In this document: positions 45,571 through 53,453 of the stretch, piece after piece
How positions within the stretch are numbered: position 1 is the first letter of the stretch
Layout: every line of letters starts with the position of its first letter
Assembly (NCBI RefSeq): GCF_016756495.1
Contig: NZ_AP023243.1
Location: forward strand, 4,902,501-4,966,500
Direction of reading: 5' to 3'
Length of the DNA: 64,000 nt
Source of the DNA: Mesorhizobium sp. 113-3-3
GTDB taxonomy: Bacteria > Pseudomonadota > Alphaproteobacteria > Rhizobiales > Rhizobiaceae
The notes under the pieces: generated by a model
The model's database searches: none
What the model saw: the letters and a program-made list of their open reading frames with translations, nothing else
What the model was told of the DNA's origin: nothing
Translations under genes and position numbers: made by a program

Positions 45571-45594
45571 GAACGGGCGGTTCGCCGCCCGTTC
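45571..45594 (+). terminator. TTCG-tetraloop hairpin after rpsR
   Basis: Perfect 10-base arms GAACGGGCGG (45571-45580) and CCGCCCGTTC (45585-45594) are capped by a UUCG loop, one of the most stable RNA tetraloops. It starts eight bases after the rpsR stop and lacks a T run, so it may be a partial terminator, a 3'-end protector or a processing site before rplI. Confidence 0.6.
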
Positions 45595-45764
45595 CTTCCA
45601 CCGGCCATGACGGGCATGACCGGTTCAGACATCAAATCCCGAGTTGAGGCCAAAACCTCTAACTGCCGCGACAGGCAGGACAGCGACACCGGCGCTCAAG
45701 GCGCTCAAGCTTCCTGACCTGTTCCAGTGAATTTGGCGCTTGCGCCCAAAGAAAGGAACAAACC

Positions 45765-46349
45765 ATGGAAGTCATTCTTCTCGAACGCGTTTCCCGCCTC
45801 GGCCAGATGGGCGATACCGTCAAGGTCAAGGACGGCTTTGCCCGTAATTTCCTGCTGCCGCAGGGCAAGGCGCTGCGCGCCAACGAAGCCAACAAGAAGA
45901 AATTCGAAGGCCAGCGCGCCCAGCTCGAAGCCCGCAATCTCGAGCGCAAGTCGGAAGCCAGCCAGGTTGCCGAGAAGCTGGACGGCAAGAGCTTCATCGC
46001 CGTGCGCTCGGCCGGTGAAACCGGCCAGCTTTACGGCTCGGTGTCGACCCGCGACATCGCCGAACTGCTGACGGCGGAAGGCTTTTCGGTCAACCGCAAC
46101 CAGATCCTGCTCAACCAGCCGATCAAGACCATTGGTCTCACCAATGTGGCGATCGCGCTGCATCCGGAAGTCGAGGTCACCGTCACGCTCAACATCGCCC
46201 GCACGGCCGACGAAGCCGAGCGCCAGGCCAAGGGCGAGACGCTGACCACCGCCGAAGCCATCTATGGCGACGACATCAACGACAATGCGCGGCCGGAAAA
46301 CTTCTTCGATCCGAACGCCGAGTTCGAAGGCGGCGAAGACAACGCCTGA
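45765..46349 (+). CDS. rplI: 50S ribosomal protein L9
   Basis: 194 residues. The N-terminal domain [20 protein letters not shown] and [16 protein letters not shown] are diagnostic, joined by the long central helix (~45-75) to the C-terminal rRNA-binding domain. The C-terminus is extended by about 40 acidic residues relative to E. coli L9. A strong terminator follows. Confidence 0.97.
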   Translation: MEVILLERVSRLGQMGDTVKVKDGFARNFLLPQGKALRANEANKKKFEGQRAQLEARNLERKSEASQVAEKLDGKSFIAVRSAGETGQLYGSVSTRDIAELLTAEGFSVNRNQILLNQPIKTIGLTNVAIALHPEVEVTVTLNIARTADEAERQAKGETLTTAEAIYGDDINDNARPENFFDPNAEFEGGEDNA

Positions 46350-46413
46350 TCGCATACGACAAGCGAAGGAGCGGCGCTCCGATCACTTTGTCGTAATCCA
46401 GCCGTTCTGGACC

Positions 46414-46444
46414 AATGCCCGGGCCTCTCGCCCGGGCATTTTTG
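46414..46444 (+). terminator. Rho-independent terminator of the rpsF-rpsR-rplI operon
   Basis: Perfect 11-base arms AATGCCCGGGC (46414-46424) and GCCCGGGCATT (46430-46440) with a 5-base loop are followed by TTT. It lies 65 bases after the rplI stop. Confidence 0.88.
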
Positions 46445-46524
46445 TGCCAAAAGGAACTTTTCGAACCCCCATATATTGTTGCAGAATTAAGGCAGCCAGT
46501 CTGACCGTGAGGGGACATTTGGTT

Positions 46525-47817
46525 ATGAACATTCTGCTGAAGCGCGTTCTCGACCGCCTGGTGCGCACGGGCAATCTCAAGGTAACCGGGCCAAAAGGCT
46601 CGACAGTCATCTTCGGCGACGGCAGCGGCGAGCCGGTGCACATGCACATCAAGACCCGGCATGCCGAACGCGCCATCACCCTCGATCCGATGCTGGCGGT
46701 ACCTGAATCCTACATGGACGGCGAGCTCGACATTCTCGAAGGCGGCGTGCTCGGACTGATGCGCATCGCCTTCCAGAACATGGGCAGCGGCGGCATCGAC
46801 GCGACCTGGTCGAAAGCCATCGAGGGCCTGCGCCACGCCTTCCGCCGCCTGCAGCAGATCAACACCACCTCGCGCTCGCGCCGCAACGTGCAGCGCCATT
46901 ACGATCTGTCGGGCGACCTCTACCGGCTCTTCCTCGACGAGGACATGCAATATTCCTGCGCCTATTTCGAGCAGCCTGACATGACGCTGGACGAGGCCCA
47001 GGCCGCCAAGAAGCGCCACATCGCCGCCAAGCTCAGGCTGAAGGCCGGCCAGACCGTGCTCGATATCGGCTCCGGCTGGGGCGGGCTCGGCCTCTATCTC
47101 GCCAAGGCGTTCGACGTCGACGTGCAGGGCGTGACGCTGTCGACCGAACAGCATGGCGTGGCCACCGACCGGGCGCATGCGCAAGGCCTGGAAAACCACG
47201 TCCATTTCGAGCTCAAGGATTACCGCGAACTCAACGAGCGCTTCGACCGCATCGTTTCGGTCGGCATGTTCGAACATGTGGGCGTCAATCACTTCCGCAC
47301 CTTCTTCGACAAGGCGGCGACGTTGCTGAAACCCGATGGTGTCATGCTGCTGCATACGATCGGCCGCTCCGGCGTGCCGTGGGCGACCAGCGCGTTCATC
47401 CGCAAGTACATTTTCCCGGGCGGCTATATTCCCGCCATGTCGGAGGTGCTGCCGGCGATCGAGAAGTCCGGCCTGGTGGTTACCGATGTCGAGATCCTGC
47501 GGCTTCACTATGCCGACACGCTGAAGCACTGGGGCCAGCGCTTCGCCGCCAACCGCGACAAGGCCAAGGCCATCTACGACGAGCGCTTCTGCCGCATGTG
47601 GGAATTCTATCTGGCCGCTTCGGAAGCGGCTTTCCGCTGGCAGGACCTGGTCATCTTCCAGTTCCAGATCGCCAAGAAGAACGACACGCTGCCGATGACC
47701 CGCGACTATATGGCCAAATGCGAGAAGGCCTTGGAAATGCGCGACATGGGCCGCCGCGAAGCGGCTGCCGTCGAGAAGCCAGTCAAGCCCGCTCGCCGCC
47801 GCAAGGTGGCGGAGTAG
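46525..47817 (+). CDS. cfa: Cyclopropane-fatty-acyl-phospholipid synthase family methyltransferase
   Basis: About 430 residues. The N-terminal domain (MNILLKRVLDRLVRTGNLKV, MDGELDILEGG) is followed by a SAM-dependent methyltransferase: RRNVQRHYDLSGDLYRLFLD, MQYSCAYFEQPDMTLDEAQ and VLDIGSGWGGLGLYLAK (motif I) near 180. MFEHVGVNHFRTFF and IRKYIFPGGYIP complete the CFA signature. It adds a methylene bridge to unsaturated acyl chains in the membrane, a stationary-phase and acid adaptation. Rhizobia often hold several copies. The start is the ATG at 46525, since the upstream frame reads through the rplI terminator. Confidence 0.9.
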   Translation: MNILLKRVLDRLVRTGNLKVTGPKGSTVIFGDGSGEPVHMHIKTRHAERAITLDPMLAVPESYMDGELDILEGGVLGLMRIAFQNMGSGGIDATWSKAIEGLRHAFRRLQQINTTSRSRRNVQRHYDLSGDLYRLFLDEDMQYSCAYFEQPDMTLDEAQAAKKRHIAAKLRLKAGQTVLDIGSGWGGLGLYLAKAFDVDVQGVTLSTEQHGVATDRAHAQGLENHVHFELKDYRELNERFDRIVSVGMFEHVGVNHFRTFFDKAATLLKPDGVMLLHTIGRSGVPWATSAFIRKYIFPGGYIPAMSEVLPAIEKSGLVVTDVEILRLHYADTLKHWGQRFAANRDKAKAIYDERFCRMWEFYLAASEAAFRWQDLVIFQFQIAKKNDTLPMTRDYMAKCEKALEMRDMGRREAAAVEKPVKPARRRKVAE

Positions 47818-47862
47818 ACACGCCGTTGGCCATTGGCGCTTGCCATTCCCGGCCCCTGCCCT

Positions 47863-47897
47863 GAAAAAGGCCTCGTGATCGTCGCGAGGCCTTTTTC
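47863..47897 (+). terminator. Rho-independent terminator after cfa, abutting the ynfA start
   Basis: Perfect 13-base arms GAAAAAGGCCTCG (47863-47875) and CGAGGCCTTTTTC (47885-47897) have a 9-base loop and end in T5C. The ATG of the next gene begins at the very next base, and the GAGG in the 3' arm is its only Shine-Dalgarno candidate. Confidence 0.85.
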
Positions 47898-48221
47898 ATG
47901 ACCTATCTCCTCTACACCGCCGCGGCGCTCGCCGAAATCGCCGGCTGTTTTTCGGTATGGGCCTGGTGGCGGCTGGAAAGATCGCCCTTGTGGCTGGCGC
48001 CGGGCTTGGTCTCGCTGCTTTTGTTCGCCTGGCTTCTGGCGCTGGTCGATACCAATGCGGCGGGCCGTGCCTATGCCGCTTATGGCGGCATGTACATCGC
48101 TGCTTCGCTGGCCTGGCTGTGGCTGGTGGAAGGCGTGCGTCCCGACCGCTGGGACCTTGCGGGTGCCGCGCTCTGCATAGCCGGCGCTTCGGTCATTCTG
48201 CTCGCACCGCGAGGAGCATAG
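47898..48221 (+). CDS. YnfA/UPF0060 family membrane protein
   Basis: A 107-residue inner-membrane protein with four helices: [56 protein letters not shown] and [17 protein letters not shown]. These match the UPF0060/YnfA family, whose Glu in helix 1 and SMR-like fold hint at small-molecule export. It starts right at a hairpin (see the terminator at 47863), which may restrict its translation. The downstream rsm22-like gene follows after one base. Confidence 0.87.
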   Translation: MTYLLYTAAALAEIAGCFSVWAWWRLERSPLWLAPGLVSLLLFAWLLALVDTNAAGRAYAAYGGMYIAASLAWLWLVEGVRPDRWDLAGAALCIAGASVILLAPRGA

Positions 48222-48222
48222 C

Positions 48223-49194
48223 GTGGAGCTGCCAGCCCCTCTTCGACAAGCCGTCGATCGCATCCTGGAAAGAATCTCGCTGCCGGAGCTGAAGCAGGCC
48301 GCGAAAACACTGTCGGACCGTTACCGTGCAGAAATGCGCGACGGCCGCCTGCACATGGCGCAGGACATGGCGGTCAGGGCCTATCTGGCGACTCGGCTGC
48401 CGGCGACCTATGCCGCGGTCCGCGCCAGCCTCGACGCGCTGAGCGCGGCCCGGCCTGAATTCGCACCGAAAACCCTGCTCGATGTCGGCGCCGGTCCTGG
48501 TACGGTGCTATGGGCCACCAACGATCTCTGGCCCGATCTCGAACAGGCGGTTTTGCTGGAGGCAAGTGCCGCGGTGCGCAAGGTCGGCGAGACGCTCGCC
48601 GCCGATGCCATCACGGCCCGAGCCGTCTGGCGCACTGGCGACGTCACTATTGATCTCGCCGACCTTCAGTCGGCGGACCTTGTTACTTGCGCCTATGTGC
48701 TGGACGAGATCGTGCCGGCATCGCTGCCCAAAATGGTCGACCGGCTGTGGCAGCTGACGACCGACACGCTGCTGATTGTCGAGCCGGGCACGCCGGCGGG
48801 CTGGCAGCGCATTCTGGCGGTGCGTGCGCAGTTGATCGCGGCCGGCGCGCATGTACTGGCGCCCTGTCCGCACGAGGTGACCTGCCCGCTCACCGCGCCC
48901 GACTGGTGCCACTTTTCCCGTCGCGTCGCCCGCTCGCGCCTGCACCGGCTGGCCAAGGACGCCGAGGTGCCGTGGGAGGATGAGAAATTCATCTTTGTCG
49001 CCGCGTCGCGCCAGCCGGCCGCCTCCCATGCCGCTCGGGTCATCGCGCCGCCGAAATCCGGCTCGGGCAAGGTTCTGCTCAAGCTTTGCCGGGAAGACGG
49101 CACGGCCACGGAGCAGCTGTTCACCAAGCGCGACGGCGCGGACTTCAAGCTGGCCCGGCGACTGGACTGGGGCGACAGGCTGGCGTCCGAATAG
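48223..49194 (+). CDS. Rsm22-family (ribosomal small-subunit) methyltransferase
   Basis: The 323-residue SAM-dependent protein has TLLDVGAGPGTVLWATNDLW (SAM motif I) near 84 and CAYVLDEI near 160. The Rsm22 Cys/His cluster reads CPHEVTCPL followed by DWCHFSRR near 207-228, likely a metal or Fe-S site. The family is tied to small-subunit ribosome assembly in mitochondria; the bacterial substrate is unknown. It starts with GTG one base after the ynfA stop, so coupling is likely. Confidence 0.87.
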   Translation: MELPAPLRQAVDRILERISLPELKQAAKTLSDRYRAEMRDGRLHMAQDMAVRAYLATRLPATYAAVRASLDALSAARPEFAPKTLLDVGAGPGTVLWATNDLWPDLEQAVLLEASAAVRKVGETLAADAITARAVWRTGDVTIDLADLQSADLVTCAYVLDEIVPASLPKMVDRLWQLTTDTLLIVEPGTPAGWQRILAVRAQLIAAGAHVLAPCPHEVTCPLTAPDWCHFSRRVARSRLHRLAKDAEVPWEDEKFIFVAASRQPAASHAARVIAPPKSGSGKVLLKLCREDGTATEQLFTKRDGADFKLARRLDWGDRLASE

Positions 49195-49315
49195 AGCGGC
49201 AAAGGCACTGCGACAGCGCCAGCAAAGAAAAATCTGGGAGCGGTGTCGAATCCAGGCTGTGCCGTTCGACCATTGGCGTTCTCGGACCTTCCGGGACGCC
49301 AACAGGAGAAAGACA

Positions 49316-50029
49316 ATGAACTATATCGCAGGATTTGTCGCCGCCGTGCCCGCCGCCAGCAAGGAAGCCTATCGCAGGCATGTCACCGAGGCGGCGTCGG
49401 TGCTGAAGGAATTCGGCACGACCCGGATGGTTGAAGCCTGGGGCGACGACGTGCCCGGCGGCAAGACCACCGACTTCAAGCGCGCCGTGAAGGCAACGCC
49501 GGACGAGGTCGTTATCTTTTCGTGGCACGAATATCCCGACAAGACAGCTGCGGACGCCGCCTACCAAACGATGATGAGCGATCCGCGTGTGGCAAAGATC
49601 GTCGCGACCATGCCCTTCGACGGCCAGCGCATGATGATAGGCGGCTTCGCATCGATCGTTGACGAGGGCCCTTCCGCCAACCCCGGGTATATTGATGGCT
49701 CGCTGGTGCCGGTTCCCGTCGCCAACAAAGCCGCCTACCTTGCCGTGGCCGCGAAGCATGCCGCCGTCATCCGGGAATTCGGCGCCACCCGCATCGTCGA
49801 AGCCTGGGGCGACGACATTTCCGACGGCGAGGTCACCGACTACAGGACGGCGGTGAAAGCGCAGGACGAGGAAGCCGTGGTCTATTCCTGGGTCGAATGG
49901 CCGTCGAAACAGGTTCGTGACGAAGGCTGGAAGAAGGTGATTGCCGATCCGCGCATGTATGCCGACATCATGCCCTACGACAACGGCCGAAGGGTCCATG
50001 GCGGCTTCGCGCCGATCCTCGACGCCTGA
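49316..50029 (+). CDS. Tandem DUF1428 protein
   Basis: The 237-residue protein is two DUF1428 units in a row. Each has an opening YIxG strand (NYIAGFVAAVP and GYIDGSLVPVP), then EFGxTRxVEAWGDDxxxG and a closing FxGQRMMIGGF / NGRRVHGGF. The typical family protein is a single ~117-residue dimeric alpha/beta domain, so this looks like an in-gene duplication giving a built-in dimer. AGGAG precedes the ATG. The following DGPF and sigma-factor genes are on the same strand, suggesting cotranscription. Confidence 0.85.
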   Translation: MNYIAGFVAAVPAASKEAYRRHVTEAASVLKEFGTTRMVEAWGDDVPGGKTTDFKRAVKATPDEVVIFSWHEYPDKTAADAAYQTMMSDPRVAKIVATMPFDGQRMMIGGFASIVDEGPSANPGYIDGSLVPVPVANKAAYLAVAAKHAAVIREFGATRIVEAWGDDISDGEVTDYRTAVKAQDEEAVVYSWVEWPSKQVRDEGWKKVIADPRMYADIMPYDNGRRVHGGFAPILDA

Positions 50030-50057
50030 CCCCGCAAATCAAGACCAGGAAACCATC

Positions 50058-50423
50058 ATGCGCTATGCCTGTCTCATCTACTATCACCCTCAGACACTGT
50101 TCGGCGGAAGTCCGCAGGCCAATGCCGCGCTTGCCGAGTGCGCCGGATATGACGAGGTGCTGAAGGCCAGCGGCCATTTCGTCACCGGCGAAGCCCTGGT
50201 GCTGCCTGAAGAAGCGATGACCTTGCAGGTCCGCGACGGCAAGATGTCGGCGGTCGACGGCCCGTTCATGGAGACCAAGGAGGTGCTGGGCGGGATCATC
50301 GTCATCGAGGCCCGCGACCTCAACGAAGCCGTGCGGGTGGCAAGCGGACATCCATTGGCCACGATCGGCCACATCGAAGTCCGTCCGGTCGTCGACTTCA
50401 GCCAGCCCCGGCCGGTGCTGTGA
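50058..50423 (+). CDS. YciI/DGPF-family protein
   Basis: A 121-residue ferredoxin-like protein with RYACLIYYHP at the start and the name-giving motif in VDGPFMETKEVLGG near 73. HPLATIGHIEVRPV closes the fold. DGPF proteins are encoded next to ECF42 sigma factors, as here, where its stop overlaps the sigma-factor GTG (GTGA). Biochemical function is unresolved; it may take part in sensing or in the response under sigma control. Confidence 0.87.
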   Translation: MRYACLIYYHPQTLFGGSPQANAALAECAGYDEVLKASGHFVTGEALVLPEEAMTLQVRDGKMSAVDGPFMETKEVLGGIIVIEARDLNEAVRVASGHPLATIGHIEVRPVVDFSQPRPVL

Positions 50424-51673
50424 GCGCCGCCGGCACGCATGCCAGCCTGGAGACGGTGTATCGCACCGAGGGGCGGCGCGTGCTGGCGACCTTGATCCGC
50501 CTGCTCGGCGGGTTCGACGCGGCGGAGGAGGCCTTGCATGAGGCCTTCGCCGCCGCCGCCGAGCGTTGGCCGCGCGATGGCCTGCCGGCCAATCCCTATT
50601 CCTGGCTGGTCTCGGCCGGCCGCTTCCGAACCATCGATCGCTGGCGACGAGAAGCGCGGCTGGCCGGCTCCTTGCCGGAACTGCTGGCTTTGAGCGAACA
50701 GACTTTGGAACCGATCGCGCCTGAAGACATAGCGGACGATGAACTGCGGCTCATCTTCGTCTGCTGCCATCCGGCGCTGGCGCCGGACGCACGCATTGCC
50801 TTGACCCTGCGCGAGGTGGGCGGCTTGACCACCGAAGAGATCGCCCGCGCCTATCTGACGCCGGCGCCGACCATCGCCCAGCGCATCGTGCGGGCCAAGG
50901 CAAGGATACGCGACGAGGCCATCCCCTACGAGGTGCCTGACCGCGGCGAACTGCCGGCACGCCTCGAGAGCGCGCTGCAGGTGATCTACCTGATCTTCAA
51001 CGAGGGTTACGCGGCAACCCAGGGACCAAACCTGACGCGCGCCGATCTGTGCGCCGAGGCGATCCGTCTCGGCCGGCTGGTGGTGGATCTGCTCGACCAT
51101 CCAGAAGCACATGGGCTGCTGGCGTTGATGTTGCTGCATGAGGCAAGGCGCGCGACGCGGGTCGATGTGAATGGCGACCTCGTCCTGCTTGAAGATCAGG
51201 ACCGGTCGCAATGGGACGGCGGACTGATCGCCGACGCCACCGGCCTCATCGGTCGGGCGCTCGCTTCGCGGCAGGTCGGGCCTTACATCCTCCAGGCGGC
51301 CATCGCTTCCGTCCACGCGGAAGCGGCTAGTACCGCAGACACCGACTGGACCCAGATCGTCGCGCTTTATGATGTGCTGGGGCGCGTCGCCCCCTCGCCG
51401 GTAGTGGCGCTGAACCGAGCCGCCGCCCTTGGCATGCGCGACGGCCCGCGGTCCGGTCTGGCGGCGGTCGACGTCGTGATGGCACAAGGCAGCCTCGATG
51501 GCTACCATCTGGCGCATGCGGCGCGGGCCGATATGCAGCGCAAGCTAGGCCTGACTGAAGCCGCACGCACCTCTTACCAACGGGCACTGGACCTGACCCG
51601 CCAGCCGGCGGAACGACGCTTCCTGCAGACGCGCCTCAATCAACTCGCCAGCCATTGCACCCTCCACGACTAG
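50420..51673 (+). CDS. ECF42-type RNA polymerase sigma factor
   Basis: 417 residues. Region sigma2 (VYRTEGRRVLATLIRLLGGFDAAEEALHEAF, WLVSAGRFRTIDRWRRE) and sigma4 (ALTLREVGGLTTEEIARAYL, TPAPTIAQRIVRAKARIRD) are followed by a C-terminal extension of about 220 residues with a DUF6596/TPR-like helical pattern. This architecture plus a neighbouring DGPF protein defines group ECF42. No anti-sigma gene is adjacent, as expected for this group, so the C-terminal domain probably controls activity. GTG start, overlapping the DGPF gene. Confidence 0.88.
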   Translation: MSAAGTHASLETVYRTEGRRVLATLIRLLGGFDAAEEALHEAFAAAAERWPRDGLPANPYSWLVSAGRFRTIDRWRREARLAGSLPELLALSEQTLEPIAPEDIADDELRLIFVCCHPALAPDARIALTLREVGGLTTEEIARAYLTPAPTIAQRIVRAKARIRDEAIPYEVPDRGELPARLESALQVIYLIFNEGYAATQGPNLTRADLCAEAIRLGRLVVDLLDHPEAHGLLALMLLHEARRATRVDVNGDLVLLEDQDRSQWDGGLIADATGLIGRALASRQVGPYILQAAIASVHAEAASTADTDWTQIVALYDVLGRVAPSPVVALNRAAALGMRDGPRSGLAAVDVVMAQGSLDGYHLAHAARADMQRKLGLTEAARTSYQRALDLTRQPAERRFLQTRLNQLASHCTLHD

Positions 51674-51755
51674 ACTCGTCCGACCCTGGCGGACGTGTAT
51701 TTTCCTGTTTTGTTCCCGGTGCAGATTCGCTACGGTCGGTTGCCTGATTCGAGTC

Positions 51756-51783
51756 AATCGGGATTCTTTCCACCGATTTTTTT
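51756..51783 (+). terminator. Weak possible terminator before dnaB
   Basis: A short 6-base stem, AATCGG (51756-51761) and CCGATT (51773-51778), runs into seven T residues. It may end the sigma-factor transcript about 80 bases after its stop. Confidence 0.4.
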
Positions 51784-51873
51784 GTGCTGTGAACAAGCAG
51801 GAAAGGACGACGAATCTTCACCCGCCCTGAACGTGGTCTGCTACGGCAAGGTGGGATTGAATTTGGGGATATC

Positions 51874-53367
51874 ATGGCAGAGGCAGCGCGGAAATTCGGC
51901 GTGGCGGAGCAACCGCTGTATCGCGAGGCACCGAACAATATCGAGGCCGAGCAGGCGCTGCTCGGCGCGATCCTCGTCAACAACGATGCCTTCTACCGCG
52001 TTTCCGACTTCCTGAAGCCTGGCCATTTCTACGAGCCCCTGCACCGCCGGATCTTCGAGATCGCGGCCGAGCTTATCCGCATGGGCAAGGTGGCGACGCC
52101 GATCACCTTGAAAACCTTCCTGCCGGCCGACGAAAAGGTCGGCGACATGACGGTGGCCCAATATATCGTACGGCTGGCCGTCGAAGCCGTCACCGTCGTC
52201 AACGCCACCGACTATGGCCGCGCCATCTATGATCTGGCGACGCGCCGCGCGCTGATCACCGTCGGCGAGGACATGGTCAACATCGCCTATGACGCGCCGG
52301 TCGACATGTCGCCGTCCGAGCAGATCGAGGACGCCGAGCGCCGGCTGTTCGAACTGGCCGAAACCGGCCGCTATGATGGCGGCTTCGAAAGCTTCACCGA
52401 CGCGGTCAAGACCGCGGTCGACATGGCCAACGCCGCCTATATGCGCGACGGCCATCTGTCAGGCCTCGCCACCGGCATGCGTGATCTCGATCGCCGCATG
52501 GGCGGCCTGCAGGCATCCGATCTGATCGTGCTTGCCGGCCGCCCGGGCATGGGCAAGACGTCGCTCGCCACCAACATCGCCTTCAACATCGCCGAGGCCT
52601 ATGTGCCGGCGCAGCAGGCGGACGGATCGTTCAAGGCGGCCAATGGCGGCGTCGTCGGCTTCTTCTCGCTCGAAATGTCGTCCGAACAGCTGGCGACCCG
52701 TATCATTTCCGAGCAGACGGAAATCTCGTCGTCAAAAATCCGCCGCGGCGAAATCAGCGAAATGGACTTCGAAAAGCTGGTCGCGTGTTCGCAGACCATG
52801 CAGAAGATCCCACTGTTCATCGACCAGACCGGCGGTATTTCCATCGCGCAGCTGTCCGCCCGCGCGCGTCGTCTGAAGCGCCAGCGCGGCCTCGACCTGA
52901 TCGTCATCGACTATATCCAGCTGATGCAGGGTTCATCCGCCAAGTCTTCCCAGAACCGCGTCCAGGAAATCACCGAGATCACCACGGGCCTGAAGGCGCT
53001 GGCCAAGGAACTGGCGGTGCCGATCATCGCGCTGTCGCAGCTGTCGCGTCAGGTCGAAAGCCGCGAAGACAAGCGCCCGCAGCTGTCCGACTTGCGTGAA
53101 TCCGGTTCGATCGAGCAGGACGCCGACGTCGTGATGTTCGTCTATCGCGAGGAATATTACCTCAAGAACCGCGAGCCCAAGCTTGGCACCGAGGAATACG
53201 TCAAGTGGGAAAACGAGATGAACGAGATGCGCGGCAAGGCCGAGGTGATCGTCGCCAAGCAGCGCCACGGCCCGACGGGCTCGGTGACGCTCGCCTTCCA
53301 CGGCGAATTCACCCGCTTTTCCGATCTGGCCGAGGAGCACCATATCGCCGAGAGGTTTGACGAGTAG
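51874..53367 (+). CDS. dnaB: Replicative DNA helicase
   Basis: The 497-residue hexameric 5'-3' helicase unwinds the replication fork. The N-terminal DnaB domain (NNIEAEQALLGAILV) joins the RecA-like motor. Walker A is LAGRPGMGKTS near 224, motif H2 LIVIDYIQLMQG near 346, QLSRQVESREDKRPQLSDLR the H3/sensor region, and QRHGPTGSVTLAF the arginine-finger end. No intein is present. Gene order dnaB-radA-cvpA-purF is common in alphaproteobacteria, though alr usually sits after dnaB. Confidence 0.96.
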   Translation: MAEAARKFGVAEQPLYREAPNNIEAEQALLGAILVNNDAFYRVSDFLKPGHFYEPLHRRIFEIAAELIRMGKVATPITLKTFLPADEKVGDMTVAQYIVRLAVEAVTVVNATDYGRAIYDLATRRALITVGEDMVNIAYDAPVDMSPSEQIEDAERRLFELAETGRYDGGFESFTDAVKTAVDMANAAYMRDGHLSGLATGMRDLDRRMGGLQASDLIVLAGRPGMGKTSLATNIAFNIAEAYVPAQQADGSFKAANGGVVGFFSLEMSSEQLATRIISEQTEISSSKIRRGEISEMDFEKLVACSQTMQKIPLFIDQTGGISIAQLSARARRLKRQRGLDLIVIDYIQLMQGSSAKSSQNRVQEITEITTGLKALAKELAVPIIALSQLSRQVESREDKRPQLSDLRESGSIEQDADVVMFVYREEYYLKNREPKLGTEEYVKWENEMNEMRGKAEVIVAKQRHGPTGSVTLAFHGEFTRFSDLAEEHHIAERFDE

Positions 53368-53453
53368 GCAGTTGTCCGAGATCGCAGCAAACATCCAGGG
53401 CGGCGGCTGTCTACGGGCGCCTATTTTCTGCAATTGGTGGACGGCGCATATTC

